From an uncultured Bacteroidales bacterium (GTDB taxonomy: Bacteria > Bacteroidota > Bacteroidia > Bacteroidales > P3): a DNA stretch of 64,000 bases. Shown here piece after piece: positions 51,263 to 58,630 of the stretch. The stretch spans positions 23,927 to 87,926 of the forward strand of contig ONJY01000006.1 of NCBI GenBank assembly GCA_900318275.1. Direction: 5' to 3'. Position 1 is the first letter of the stretch. Each line of letters opens with the position of its first letter. A program made the translations under genes and the position numbers. Under the pieces are notes generated by a model. The model had not been told where the DNA came from, did no database searches, and worked only from the letters and a program-made list of their open reading frames with translations.

Positions 51263-53506
51263 ATGGCTAAAAAGAATACAAAACACCCCAACCTCATACG
51301 CAACCTCTGGCTTATCTTCGGAGGGCTGTGGCTGGCGGTGTTCCTGTTCTTCACCCTCCTCTCCATAGGGTGGCTCGGCTTCATGCCCTCGTTCGAGGAG
51401 CTGGAGAACCCCCGCAGCCTGCAGGCATCGGAGGTGCTGGCCGACGACGGCGAAGTGCTCGGCTTCATCGGGCTGGAGAACCGTTCCAACGTCACCTATG
51501 ACCAGATTTCGCCCAACCTCATCAACGCCCTTGTGGCTACCGAGGATGTGCGCTTCTACAACCACTCAGGCATTGACCCCAAGAGCCTCCTGCGCGTGCT
51601 CTTCAAGACTGTCCTCGGACGCCAAGGCTCGTCGGGCGGCGGCAGCACCATCACGCAGCAGCTGGCCAAGAACCTCTTCCCCCGCGGACACAAGAGCAAG
51701 ATAGGTGTGGTGTTTGTGAAGTTCAAAGAGTGGGTGGTGGCCGTGAAGCTGGAACACAACTACTCCAAGCAGGAAATACTTGCCATGTACTTCAACACCG
51801 TTGACTTCGGCAGCAACGCCTTCGGCGTTAAGACAGCCTCCAAGACATTCTTTGACAAGACACCAGCCGAGCTGGACGTCGACGAGGCCGCCATGCTGGT
51901 GGGCCTGCTCAAGGCGCCGACGACCTACAGCCCCATACTGCACCCCGACAACGCGCTGGCACGCCGCAACACGGTGCTCTACCAGATGAACCACTACGAC
52001 TATCTCAGCGACGAGGACTACGAGGCATACAAGGCAAAACCCCTCGACATGAGCCACTACACGCCGCAGAGCCACAACGACGGCTTGGCGACATACCTGC
52101 GCGAATACCTTCGCAGCTACATGAAAGACTGGTGCAGCAACCACCGCAAACCCAACGGTGAACACTATGACGTGCACAAGGACGGCCTGAAGATATACAC
52201 GACAATAGACAGCCGCATGCAACGCTATGCCGAACAAGCCGTGCGCGAGCACTTCAGCAAAGAGATACAGCCTGCCTTCGAGCGCGAACTGAAGGCCCGC
52301 AAAGGCAACCCCTTCTGCGACATCACCAAGGAACAGCAGCAGAAGTTCCTCGAACAAGCCATGAAGAACAGCGACCGCTACCGCAACCTGAAGGCCGACG
52401 GCTTGAGCCATAAAGAGATACGCGCCAACTTTGACGAGAAGGTGAAGATGCGTGTATTCAGCTGGAAAGGCAACATAGACACTGTGATGTCGCCGTGGGA
52501 TTCACTTATCTACTACAAACGATTCCTCAACGCCGGCCTGATGAGTGTGGAGCCGGGTACGGGCTACGTAAAAGCCTATGTAGGTGGCATCAACTACCGC
52601 TACTTTAAGTATGACAACGTACAGAGTCACCGTCAGGTGGGCTCTACGTTCAAGCCCTTTGTCTACACCATGGCGCTGCAAGACCTCGGCATGTTCCCCT
52701 GCACCGAAGTGCCAAACTCGCAGGTGTGCTTCGAGGTGTGGAACGCCCCAGACTGGTGCCCGAAGAACAGCACACACGAGCGTGAGGACGAGATGGTCAC
52801 CCTCAAATGGGCGTTGGCGCACTCTGTCAACTGGGTGTCGGCCTACCTCATGAAGCAGGGCTCTCCCGAACAGGTGATAGACATTGCCCGCAAGATGGGC
52901 GTCCGCAGCCCGATAGACGCTGTTCCCGCCATAGCCGTGGGCACTCCTGAGATAACAGTCTATGAGATGGCTGGCGCCATGGCGACCTTCGCCAACAAAG
53001 GCGAATATGTGGAGCCGATATTTGTCACACGCATCGAGGACAGCAAGGGCATGGTATTGGAGCGCTTCACACCTCACCGCAGCGAGGCACTGGACGAGAC
53101 AACAGCCTACATGATGATTGAGCTCATGAAGGGCGTCGTGCAGAGCGGCACCGGTGTGCGCCTCAACTACAAGTACCACTTGAACCAATACTCCACCGCC
53201 ATCGCCGGCAAGACAGGCACCACGCAGAACAACTCCGACTGCTGGTTTGTGGGCATCACCCCCAAGCTGGCCACGGCTATATGGACCGGCGGCGAGCTGC
53301 GCAGCATACACTTCCGCAACATGACCTACGGCCAGGGTGCAGCCATGGCGCTGCCCATCTTCGGCCTTTACATGGAGAAGATATACAAAGACCGGCAGCT
53401 CAACTTCTACCGCGGCGACTTCGAGCGCCCGGCGGTGCCGATAGAGATGGACTGCTCCAACTTCCAGCAGGAGATAGAGAACGAGGGCTTCGACTGGGAC
53501 TTTTAA
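51263..53506 (+). CDS. Penicillin-binding protein 1A, bifunctional
   Basis: 747 residues. N-terminal membrane segment (about 13-35), glycosyltransferase domain (EDVRFYNHSGID with the catalytic Glu, GGSTITQQLAKNLF) and transpeptidase domain with SxxK in STFKPF (Ser near 462), SVN in AHSVNWVS and KTG in AGKTGTTQNN. Both active sites are intact. Polymerises and cross-links peptidoglycan in the periplasm. Confidence 0.96.
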   Translation: MAKKNTKHPNLIRNLWLIFGGLWLAVFLFFTLLSIGWLGFMPSFEELENPRSLQASEVLADDGEVLGFIGLENRSNVTYDQISPNLINALVATEDVRFYNHSGIDPKSLLRVLFKTVLGRQGSSGGGSTITQQLAKNLFPRGHKSKIGVVFVKFKEWVVAVKLEHNYSKQEILAMYFNTVDFGSNAFGVKTASKTFFDKTPAELDVDEAAMLVGLLKAPTTYSPILHPDNALARRNTVLYQMNHYDYLSDEDYEAYKAKPLDMSHYTPQSHNDGLATYLREYLRSYMKDWCSNHRKPNGEHYDVHKDGLKIYTTIDSRMQRYAEQAVREHFSKEIQPAFERELKARKGNPFCDITKEQQQKFLEQAMKNSDRYRNLKADGLSHKEIRANFDEKVKMRVFSWKGNIDTVMSPWDSLIYYKRFLNAGLMSVEPGTGYVKAYVGGINYRYFKYDNVQSHRQVGSTFKPFVYTMALQDLGMFPCTEVPNSQVCFEVWNAPDWCPKNSTHEREDEMVTLKWALAHSVNWVSAYLMKQGSPEQVIDIARKMGVRSPIDAVPAIAVGTPEITVYEMAGAMATFANKGEYVEPIFVTRIEDSKGMVLERFTPHRSEALDETTAYMMIELMKGVVQSGTGVRLNYKYHLNQYSTAIAGKTGTTQNNSDCWFVGITPKLATAIWTGGELRSIHFRNMTYGQGAAMALPIFGLYMEKIYKDRQLNFYRGDFERPAVPIEMDCSNFQQEIENEGFDWDF

Positions 53507-53518
53507 CAGCGATGAGTG

Positions 53519-54547
53519 ATGAGTAATGAGTTGAGAGTGAACCTACTTGGCAAGACCTTGCCACAGCTGCAGGAACTCTGCGCCGCTGAAGGCTTCCCAC
53601 GCTTCACGGCCAAGCAGCTCTGCGACTGGCTGTACAAGAAGCGCGCAGAGAGCATCGACGCCATGACCAACCTGTCGCTTGCCCAGCGCGCACGCCTCAA
53701 CGAGATAGCATATATAGGCCGTGAGGCGCCGGTACGCTGCCAGGTGAGCCGCGACGGCACCAAGAAATACCTGTTCCACGTGCTCGCCGGGCATTTCATA
53801 GAGGCGGTATACATCCCCGAAGAGGACCGCGCCACGCTGTGCGTCAGCTGCCAAGTGGGTTGCAAGATGGGCTGCCACTTCTGCGTCACCGGTCAGCAGG
53901 GCTTCCACGGCAACCTCAGCGCCGGCGACATTCTGAACCAACTCTTCTCCATCCCCGAATACGAGGAGCTTACAAACGTAGTCTTCATGGGAATGGGCGA
54001 ACCGATGGACAACCTCGACGCCATCCTTGCCGCCACGAAGGCGATGACTGCCGACTGGGGTCTCGGCTGGAGCCCCAAACGCATCACCGTCTCAACGGTG
54101 GGCATAGTGCCAGGTCTCAAGCGCTTCCTTGACGAGAGCCAGTGCCACCTCGCCGTAAGCCTCCACAACGCCGTGCCACAGGAGCGCCTGCAGATGATGC
54201 CCGTGCAGAAAGCCTTCCCGCTGAACGAGGTGCTGGCCCTGTTGCGCCACTACGACTGGAGCGGGCAGCGCCGCCTCTCCTTCGAGTACACTATGTTCCG
54301 TGGCCTCAACGACGACCAGCAGCATGCGCAGAAACTTGTTGACGCACTTAAAGGCCTCGACTGCCGCGTCAACCTGATACGCTTCCATGAGTCGCCTGAA
54401 GCGCCCTACAAAACATCCATGCCGACAGCGATAAAAGCCTTCCAGGACTACCTGAACCGCCACGGAGTGATCTGCACCCTCCGCGCCTCGCGAGGTCAGG
54501 ATATAGACGCCGCCTGCGGCCTTCTGGCGGGGCGGGGCGAAGCCTAA
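53519..54547 (+). CDS. rlmN: 23S rRNA (adenine2503-C2)-methyltransferase
   Basis: 342 residues from the ATG at 53519; a GTG one codon earlier is also possible because the start lies in a GATGAGT word tract. Radical SAM cysteines Cys115, Cys119, Cys122 (CKMGCHFC), GMGEPMDNLD for SAM binding, LHNAVPQERLQMMPV and the C-terminal Cys in VICTLRASRGQDIDAACGQ-like end (GQDIDAACGLL). Modifies A2503 and tRNA. Last gene of its row. Confidence 0.95.
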   Translation: MSNELRVNLLGKTLPQLQELCAAEGFPRFTAKQLCDWLYKKRAESIDAMTNLSLAQRARLNEIAYIGREAPVRCQVSRDGTKKYLFHVLAGHFIEAVYIPEEDRATLCVSCQVGCKMGCHFCVTGQQGFHGNLSAGDILNQLFSIPEYEELTNVVFMGMGEPMDNLDAILAATKAMTADWGLGWSPKRITVSTVGIVPGLKRFLDESQCHLAVSLHNAVPQERLQMMPVQKAFPLNEVLALLRHYDWSGQRRLSFEYTMFRGLNDDQQHAQKLVDALKGLDCRVNLIRFHESPEAPYKTSMPTAIKAFQDYLNRHGVICTLRASRGQDIDAACGLLAGRGEA

Positions 54548-54594
54548 TAATCAGCCTCGTGTAACTTTTTATCGGCTATATTGATTATTCTTCG

Positions 54595-54602
54595 TATCTT
54601 TG
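54595..54602 (+). promoter_or_regulatory. -7 element of the structured RNA
   Basis: TATCTTTG, same context (TTCGTATCTTTGCACC) as the kinase and cutC promoters. Confidence 0.65.
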
Positions 54603-54607
54603 CACCG

Positions 54608-54857
54608 TCAACCACCAAATACGATGGGCGACAGAACATATTAAGAAGACGTTGTAGACGTTTTATCTGCGGTCGCTGAATCTCGCAAATTCACTAACCT
54701 CCCGCACGATAAAGCAGTGCCAACGTCCATGGGGAGCGTAATACATTGTCTTGTGTATACGTTCAGTGTGGGCATCGGCGTTGCTTATCCTCGGGAGATG
54801 GGCAATGCGAGAGCCTCAGCGACGGGATAGGTGATGACTTCAACCCGCGCTTTTTTT
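54608..54857 (+). ncRNA. Structured RNA with own promoter and terminator (candidate 6S-like RNA or leader switch)
   Basis: No ORF covers this stretch. Pairings read from sequence: GTCGCTGA (54672-54679) with TCAGCGAC (54816-54823), TCTCGC (54681-54686) with GCGAGA (54807-54812), TATC (54664-54667) with GATA, CCCGCAC with GTGTGGG inside, and a 12-bp hairpin (54778-54789 with 54797-54808). A long closing helix with a large internal bubble and a small 3'-side hairpin is the general shape of 6S RNA. The 3' strand of the closing helix can instead form the terminator stem, so a switch in the leader of the next gene is the alternative. Confidence 0.55.
54818..54857 (+). terminator. Intrinsic terminator of the structured RNA
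   Basis: AGCGACGGG (54818-54826) pairs with CCCGCGCT (54844-54851, one bulged A), followed by seven T. It shares bases with the closing helix of the RNA. Confidence 0.65.
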
Positions 54858-54922
54858 ATGTTCACGGCAAAACATTATTAATCAACTAACAGTTGCGCCC
54901 GACACGAACAAGGGTTACAAAG

Positions 54923-55690
54923 ATGAAGAAACTGTATCTTATTACAGTAACACTCCTCATGGGAGCAGGGACCGTTTTCGCTCAGGATACTATTGTGTTC
55001 CGCAATGGTGACGAACTCAAGGTCAAGGTAAAAGAAGTGTCGGACACCGAGCTAAAGTACCAACTGTGGAACAACCAAGACGGCCCGATGTACACAAAGA
55101 GGGTTTCCGAAATCTTCATGGTGAAGTACAAGGGCGGCTACCGCGAGGTGTACGGCAACACTAAACAACCATCAGTTAATGCTCCGCAAACCGGCAACAC
55201 AAGCTACGACAACGGAACATACAACTATAGTGGCGACGGCCACATGGAGCACTCTGATGGCGACCTGCTTCTCAACAGACGTAAGATGAACGATGCACAG
55301 ATAAAAGACGTGCTTGGCATTAGAGGATACGAGACCTACAAGTCGGCCAGCGCACAGCGCAGAAGCGGAAAGACCCTTGTAACCCTCGGCTGGATAGAGT
55401 TCGGTCTTGGCGTCGGTTTCTTTACCCTCGCCGCAATCGTAGAGGACGGAGATGTTACTATTCCTGGCTCCATTCTAATCTTTGCCAGCCAGATAGAGCT
55501 GCCACTGGGCTATGTACTCAAAGGCGTAGGCACCAGCCGCCTCAACTGGCTTGTCGATGACTACAACTCCAACCGCTCTTCCTACAGCGACAACCTCTCC
55601 ATCGGCTTCGCGCCCACACTGGTATGCGCACCCGATGCAGCAGGCAACCGCACATTCGGCCTCGGCGCAGGGCTGTCACTGCACTTCTGA
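54923..55690 (+). CDS. Exported/membrane protein of unknown function
   Basis: 255 residues from ATG 54923; an earlier in-frame ATG lacks a signal. Signal peptide ends TVFAQ (21). An N-terminal small beta domain (DTIVFRNGDELKVKVKEVSD, KYKGGYREVYG) of a type frequent at the start of Bacteroidales exported proteins is followed by a linker, a conserved-looking QIKDVLGIRGYETYKSA, and two hydrophobic stretches (about 165-200). The end (LSIGFAPTLVCAP...LSLHF) looks like outer-membrane strands. I do not recognise a named family for the whole. Confidence 0.72.
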   Translation: MKKLYLITVTLLMGAGTVFAQDTIVFRNGDELKVKVKEVSDTELKYQLWNNQDGPMYTKRVSEIFMVKYKGGYREVYGNTKQPSVNAPQTGNTSYDNGTYNYSGDGHMEHSDGDLLLNRRKMNDAQIKDVLGIRGYETYKSASAQRRSGKTLVTLGWIEFGLGVGFFTLAAIVEDGDVTIPGSILIFASQIELPLGYVLKGVGTSRLNWLVDDYNSNRSSYSDNLSIGFAPTLVCAPDAAGNRTFGLGAGLSLHF

Positions 55691-55710
55691 CAAATGTTTA
55701 CTTTACGGAA

Positions 55711-55742
55711 AAAGGCTCTCTCAATGGGAGCCTTTTCTTTTT
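55711..55742. terminator. Bidirectional intrinsic terminator
   Basis: GGCTCTC (55714-55720) with GGGAGCC (55726-55732), flanked by A and T runs. The loop contains the TGA stop of the S26-VanZ gene on the minus strand. Confidence 0.85.
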
Positions 55743-56488
55743 ATCGCCAGTATTACCACCCACCCGAGGGTGACGCCGAGAGCGTTGGCTATAAGGTCGT
55801 TGACGTCATAGCCACGATACGGCAGCAGCCATTGCACCCCTTCGGTGAGCAGTCCTATGCCCACGGCGGCGAACCACACCAGCCACCGTTTCCCTATGAC
55901 GTCCATGATGAACAGCGTACAGGGTATGAAGACGCTGGCATGCAGCAGATGGTCGGCACGTAGGCCGAAGATATAGTTGTCGAGCGGTATGCCGATGCCG
56001 TTGAGCGGGGCCCACATAAGGAATGCCAGTGCAGCGAAGTACCATGGGCGCAGTTGCCTGCGTCCCTGACGGCCGAAGCAGCGTATGACAGTATTCCTTA
56101 GCCGTTTGCGGCAGAGCGAGCGTCGGCTTGTACGCTGCCATTCGGGACTGTCGGTCGTCACGACACGGTCATCGGGGCGTGTCACCGCGACCACGCGGGC
56201 CACGATGTCCCGCCGCGTCACAGCCTCGGTGCCGTAGCAGTTGTCGCCCTGCATGATGCAGGTGTCACCCTCACGCTTTACCAACCGGTGCACGATATGT
56301 CCGCCGTCGTGGCGGAAAAGCAACACGTCGCCCACCCGAGGCTCGTCGTTCATAGGCTCGAGTGTCAGCACATCCTCCTCGCGCAGCGTGGGCAGCATGC
56401 TTGTGCCACGCAGCGACATCTTCACGCGCCGCCCTTCGGCAAGCTGTTCCTCGGCGAGGGCAAAGAATATGCTGTTATTGATATTCAT
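55721..56488 (-). CDS. S24/S26 signal-peptidase-like / VanZ-like fusion protein
   Basis: 255 residues. N-terminal (1-~100) S24/S26 fold with nucleophile Ser in RGTSMLPTL (Ser30), GDVLLFRHDGGHIVHRLV and QGDNCYGTE; His rather than Lys after the Ser suggests the SipW/ER-type dyad. After a basic linker (RRSLCRKRLR) come membrane helices (about 155-250) with the VanZ-like pattern LLTEGVQWLLPYRGYDVNDLIANALG. The fusion is unusual. Its start overlaps the kinase stop by four bases; last gene of the operon PqqD - kinase - S26/VanZ. Confidence 0.85.
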   Translation of the reverse strand: MNINNSIFFALAEEQLAEGRRVKMSLRGTSMLPTLREEDVLTLEPMNDEPRVGDVLLFRHDGGHIVHRLVKREGDTCIMQGDNCYGTEAVTRRDIVARVVAVTRPDDRVVTTDSPEWQRTSRRSLCRKRLRNTVIRCFGRQGRRQLRPWYFAALAFLMWAPLNGIGIPLDNYIFGLRADHLLHASVFIPCTLFIMDVIGKRWLVWFAAVGIGLLTEGVQWLLPYRGYDVNDLIANALGVTLGWVVILAIKRKGSH

Positions 56489-57342
56489 GGCTGTGCAGGG
56501 AATATTGTGTCGTGGCTCAGGTGCGCCGCGGCGGCGTCGGGCAGACAGCCGAGACGGTATACTGGCACCTGTCCCACGACCTTGGAGATGAAGTCAACCG
56601 TCATGTCCATGCACCCTTCGTCGTGTGCCAGCACCGGAGGGCACGAAGGCTGCAGGGCCGCGAAGGCCTCAACAACGCCGAGGCGTTTTATTGTGTTCTC
56701 CGGACGCTGCACTATGCGCAGCAAGGCCGCTACGGGGTAGCGTTCCTGACGGAAACATGGGCTCTTGCCACTCCACGGCGAGCCGTAGGCATATATGCCG
56801 TCGGCTTCGGCACGCACTATGGGGCTGTCGTCGTTGAGGAGGGAAGTGCCGGCGATGTTCTCACGCCAGAGCCGCGTGTGCGTGCTCTTGCCGGTACCGC
56901 TCTCGCCGAGGCAAAGCACCGCCTTGCCGTCGCATACTACCGCCGACGTGTGCACCGGCACAGCGCCACGGTGCAGCGCAGCCATGCCGTAGGCTGTCCA
57001 CAGCACATAGCGCAGCAGCGACGCATCGGCCACAGCCGAGCACACCACAGAGTCGGGCTCACGGCTGTCGTGGCGCAGCACCACGCCGTCGCCGAACACC
57101 TGGTAGTGGCAGCCGTCCTCCCCTACCCCGAAGCGGCACTTGACACCCGAGACTTCGAGGTCGTAGGAGTAAAGCCAGCGACAAGGTGGCAGCATCACCT
57201 GCTCGTCGAGGCGCACCACCATGCCGTCGGCCCCAGGCTGCGCAAACACAGCCATGCCAGGCAGACGCATGGCCAGCGTCACACTGGCGCCGCCGGTCAG
57301 CGTCACTCCGATACCGCCTATCGACAAACGGGCATTCTCCAT
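56485..57342 (-). CDS. HprK-related serine kinase-like protein
   Basis: 285 residues. C-terminal domain of the HPr kinase / PEP-carboxykinase-like P-loop fold: HTSAVVCDGKAVLCLGESGT then GTGKSTHT (P-loop near 148-155) and LLNDDSPIV (about 168-176). The N-terminal ~110 residues are a beta-rich domain (VFAQPGADGMVVRLDEQ, CRFGVGEDGCHYQVF). No PTS proteins are nearby, so HPr is not the likely substrate. Related 'HprK-rel' kinases sit with PqqD-type chaperones in systems that modify a peptide. Lies three bases after the PqqD gene. Confidence 0.85.
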   Translation of the reverse strand: MENARLSIGGIGVTLTGGASVTLAMRLPGMAVFAQPGADGMVVRLDEQVMLPPCRWLYSYDLEVSGVKCRFGVGEDGCHYQVFGDGVVLRHDSREPDSVVCSAVADASLLRYVLWTAYGMAALHRGAVPVHTSAVVCDGKAVLCLGESGTGKSTHTRLWRENIAGTSLLNDDSPIVRAEADGIYAYGSPWSGKSPCFRQERYPVAALLRIVQRPENTIKRLGVVEAFAALQPSCPPVLAHDEGCMDMTVDFISKVVGQVPVYRLGCLPDAAAAHLSHDTIFPAQP

Positions 57343-57345
57343 TGT

Positions 57346-57615
57346 TCAGTCTATTATCATGTGCTCGTGGCGCATGCTTGCCACCAGCGCCTCGGCGTCG
57401 GCCAGCGCTGTGGCCTCATCCACCTCGTACTCATCGGTCAGCACGCGCGCCACGTCGGCCACGGCAAACTCCTTGCCTTTCAGCTGCTCATACACAAGCA
57501 TGGCACTCTCGTTGAGGGCCACCACCTTGGTCATATCGGCCTCGCCGTCGGCCTGCATGATGACGATGTTCTCGCCAGCCACCGTGCGCACTTTCTTACG
57601 CTCGTCAAATCTCAT
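57346..57615 (-). CDS. PqqD-family peptide-binding protein
   Basis: 89 residues, a complete winged-helix RiPP recognition element: VALNESAMLVYEQLKGKEFA, VADVARVLTDEYEVDEATAL, DAEALVASM. Family members bind leader peptides and hand them to modifying enzymes. First gene of the three-gene operon. No precursor-peptide gene is seen in the 115 bp upstream (a divergent promoter region shared with cutC), so the substrate is encoded elsewhere. Confidence 0.9.
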   Translation of the reverse strand: MRFDERKKVRTVAGENIVIMQADGEADMTKVVALNESAMLVYEQLKGKEFAVADVARVLTDEYEVDEATALADAEALVASMRHEHMIID

Positions 57616-57695
57616 GGTTCTGTTCTGTTATATAATGTCATAACGCAATAACTTCCGTTTTATTATATGACAAACACCACTCAATAATCAATAAC

Positions 57696-57727
57696 TTGTA
57701 ACCAATAACCTTTTTTTCGTATCTTTG
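57696..57727 (+). promoter_or_regulatory. Promoter of cutC
   Basis: CTTG near 57695-57698, 21 bp, TATCTTTG at 57720-57727, then CACC and the ATG. Confidence 0.7.
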
Positions 57728-57731
57728 CACC

Positions 57732-58436
57732 ATGATTCAGGTAGAGATATGCACCCCGTCGCGGCAATCGGCCGAGGCCGCCAAAGCCGGTGGCGCACAG
57801 CGCATTGAGCTGTGCCGCAACCTAGAGGTGGGAGGCCTCACACCCAGCCTCGAAGACATAGAATACTGCGTCCACACCCTCGGCCTGCGCACCCATGTGC
57901 TCATCCGGCCGCGCCAGGGCGACTTCTGCTACAGCGAGGCCGAAGTGGCTGAGATTGAGCGCACCGTCATACAATGCAAAACCCTCGGCGCCGCAGCCGT
58001 GGTCGTCGGCTTCCTTACCGCCGAGGGACATGTAGACGTGACACTTACGCATCGCATAGTGCAGCTGGCCGCCCCCATGGAGGTCACCTTCCACCGCGCC
58101 TTCGACGAGGCTCGCCAGGAGCCCCTCGACGCCCTGCAAGCCGTCATCGACAGCGGCTGCCACCGCCTGCTCACCTCGGGTCAGGCCCCCACCGCCCCAC
58201 AGGGTGCCGCCGTCATCCGACGCATGGTCGAAACCATTCAAAGTTCAAAATCCACAATTCAAAATTTCCATATTCTCGCTGGCTCCGGCATCACCCCCGC
58301 CAACGTCCGCCAGATCATCGATGCCACCGGCGTCACCGAGGTCCACGGCTCCTGCAAGACCACCCTCGCCGACGGCACCATCCAGACCGACGCCGCACAG
58401 GTGCGGCAGCTTATCGCTAACACATTGGGCCTATAG
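57732..58436 (+). CDS. cutC: CutC-family protein
   Basis: 234 residues, TIM-barrel. Conserved EICTPSRQSAEAAKAGGAQR, ELCRNLEVGGLTPS, VLIRPRQGDFCY, FHRAFDE, LLTSGQAPTA and GSGITPANVRQI. Named for copper homeostasis in E. coli, though that role is doubtful. The ATG is four bases after the -7 box, so the mRNA should be leaderless. Residues around 170-181 (IQSSKSTIQNFHI) are encoded by an AT-rich word tract (58235-58269) that replaces the usual short loop before ILAGSGI. Confidence 0.92.
   Translation: MIQVEICTPSRQSAEAAKAGGAQRIELCRNLEVGGLTPSLEDIEYCVHTLGLRTHVLIRPRQGDFCYSEAEVAEIERTVIQCKTLGAAAVVVGFLTAEGHVDVTLTHRIVQLAAPMEVTFHRAFDEARQEPLDALQAVIDSGCHRLLTSGQAPTAPQGAAVIRRMVETIQSSKSTIQNFHILAGSGITPANVRQIIDATGVTEVHGSCKTTLADGTIQTDAAQVRQLIANTLGL
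58235..58269. repeat. TTCAAA/CCACAATTC word tract inside cutC
   Basis: In-frame AT-rich run in a GC-rich gene; shares AATCCACAATTC-like words with 59750-59782. Confidence 0.75.
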
Positions 58437-58447
58437 CAGTTACGCAT

Positions 58448-58524
58448 CCGTACCAAACCCTCTTCGGCTCCGGTACGGCGTTTACTCGGCCTTTCTACGG
58501 CTTTCCACTGAAGAAATGCCGAAG
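58448..58524. repeat. Partial relatives of the dispersed hairpin element
   Basis: A CCGTACC/GGTACGG hairpin (58448-58478) and a half-copy (58505-58524, CCACTGAAGAAATGCCGAAG) in the spacer before the transglutaminase gene. Confidence 0.5.
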
Positions 58525-58568
58525 ATGGGTACCAAAAACGACCTTTCGGAAGCGCGAATAATATTTAT

Positions 58569-58599
58569 TTTGCCAGTATGTTTTTTCTTCGTACCTTTG
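58569..58599 (+). promoter_or_regulatory. Promoter of the transglutaminase-like gene
   Basis: TTTG at 58569-58572, 19 bp, TACCTTTG at 58592-58599. Confidence 0.8.
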
Positions 58600-58630
58600 C
58601 ATTCAACACATGATACATAGCATCATGATT

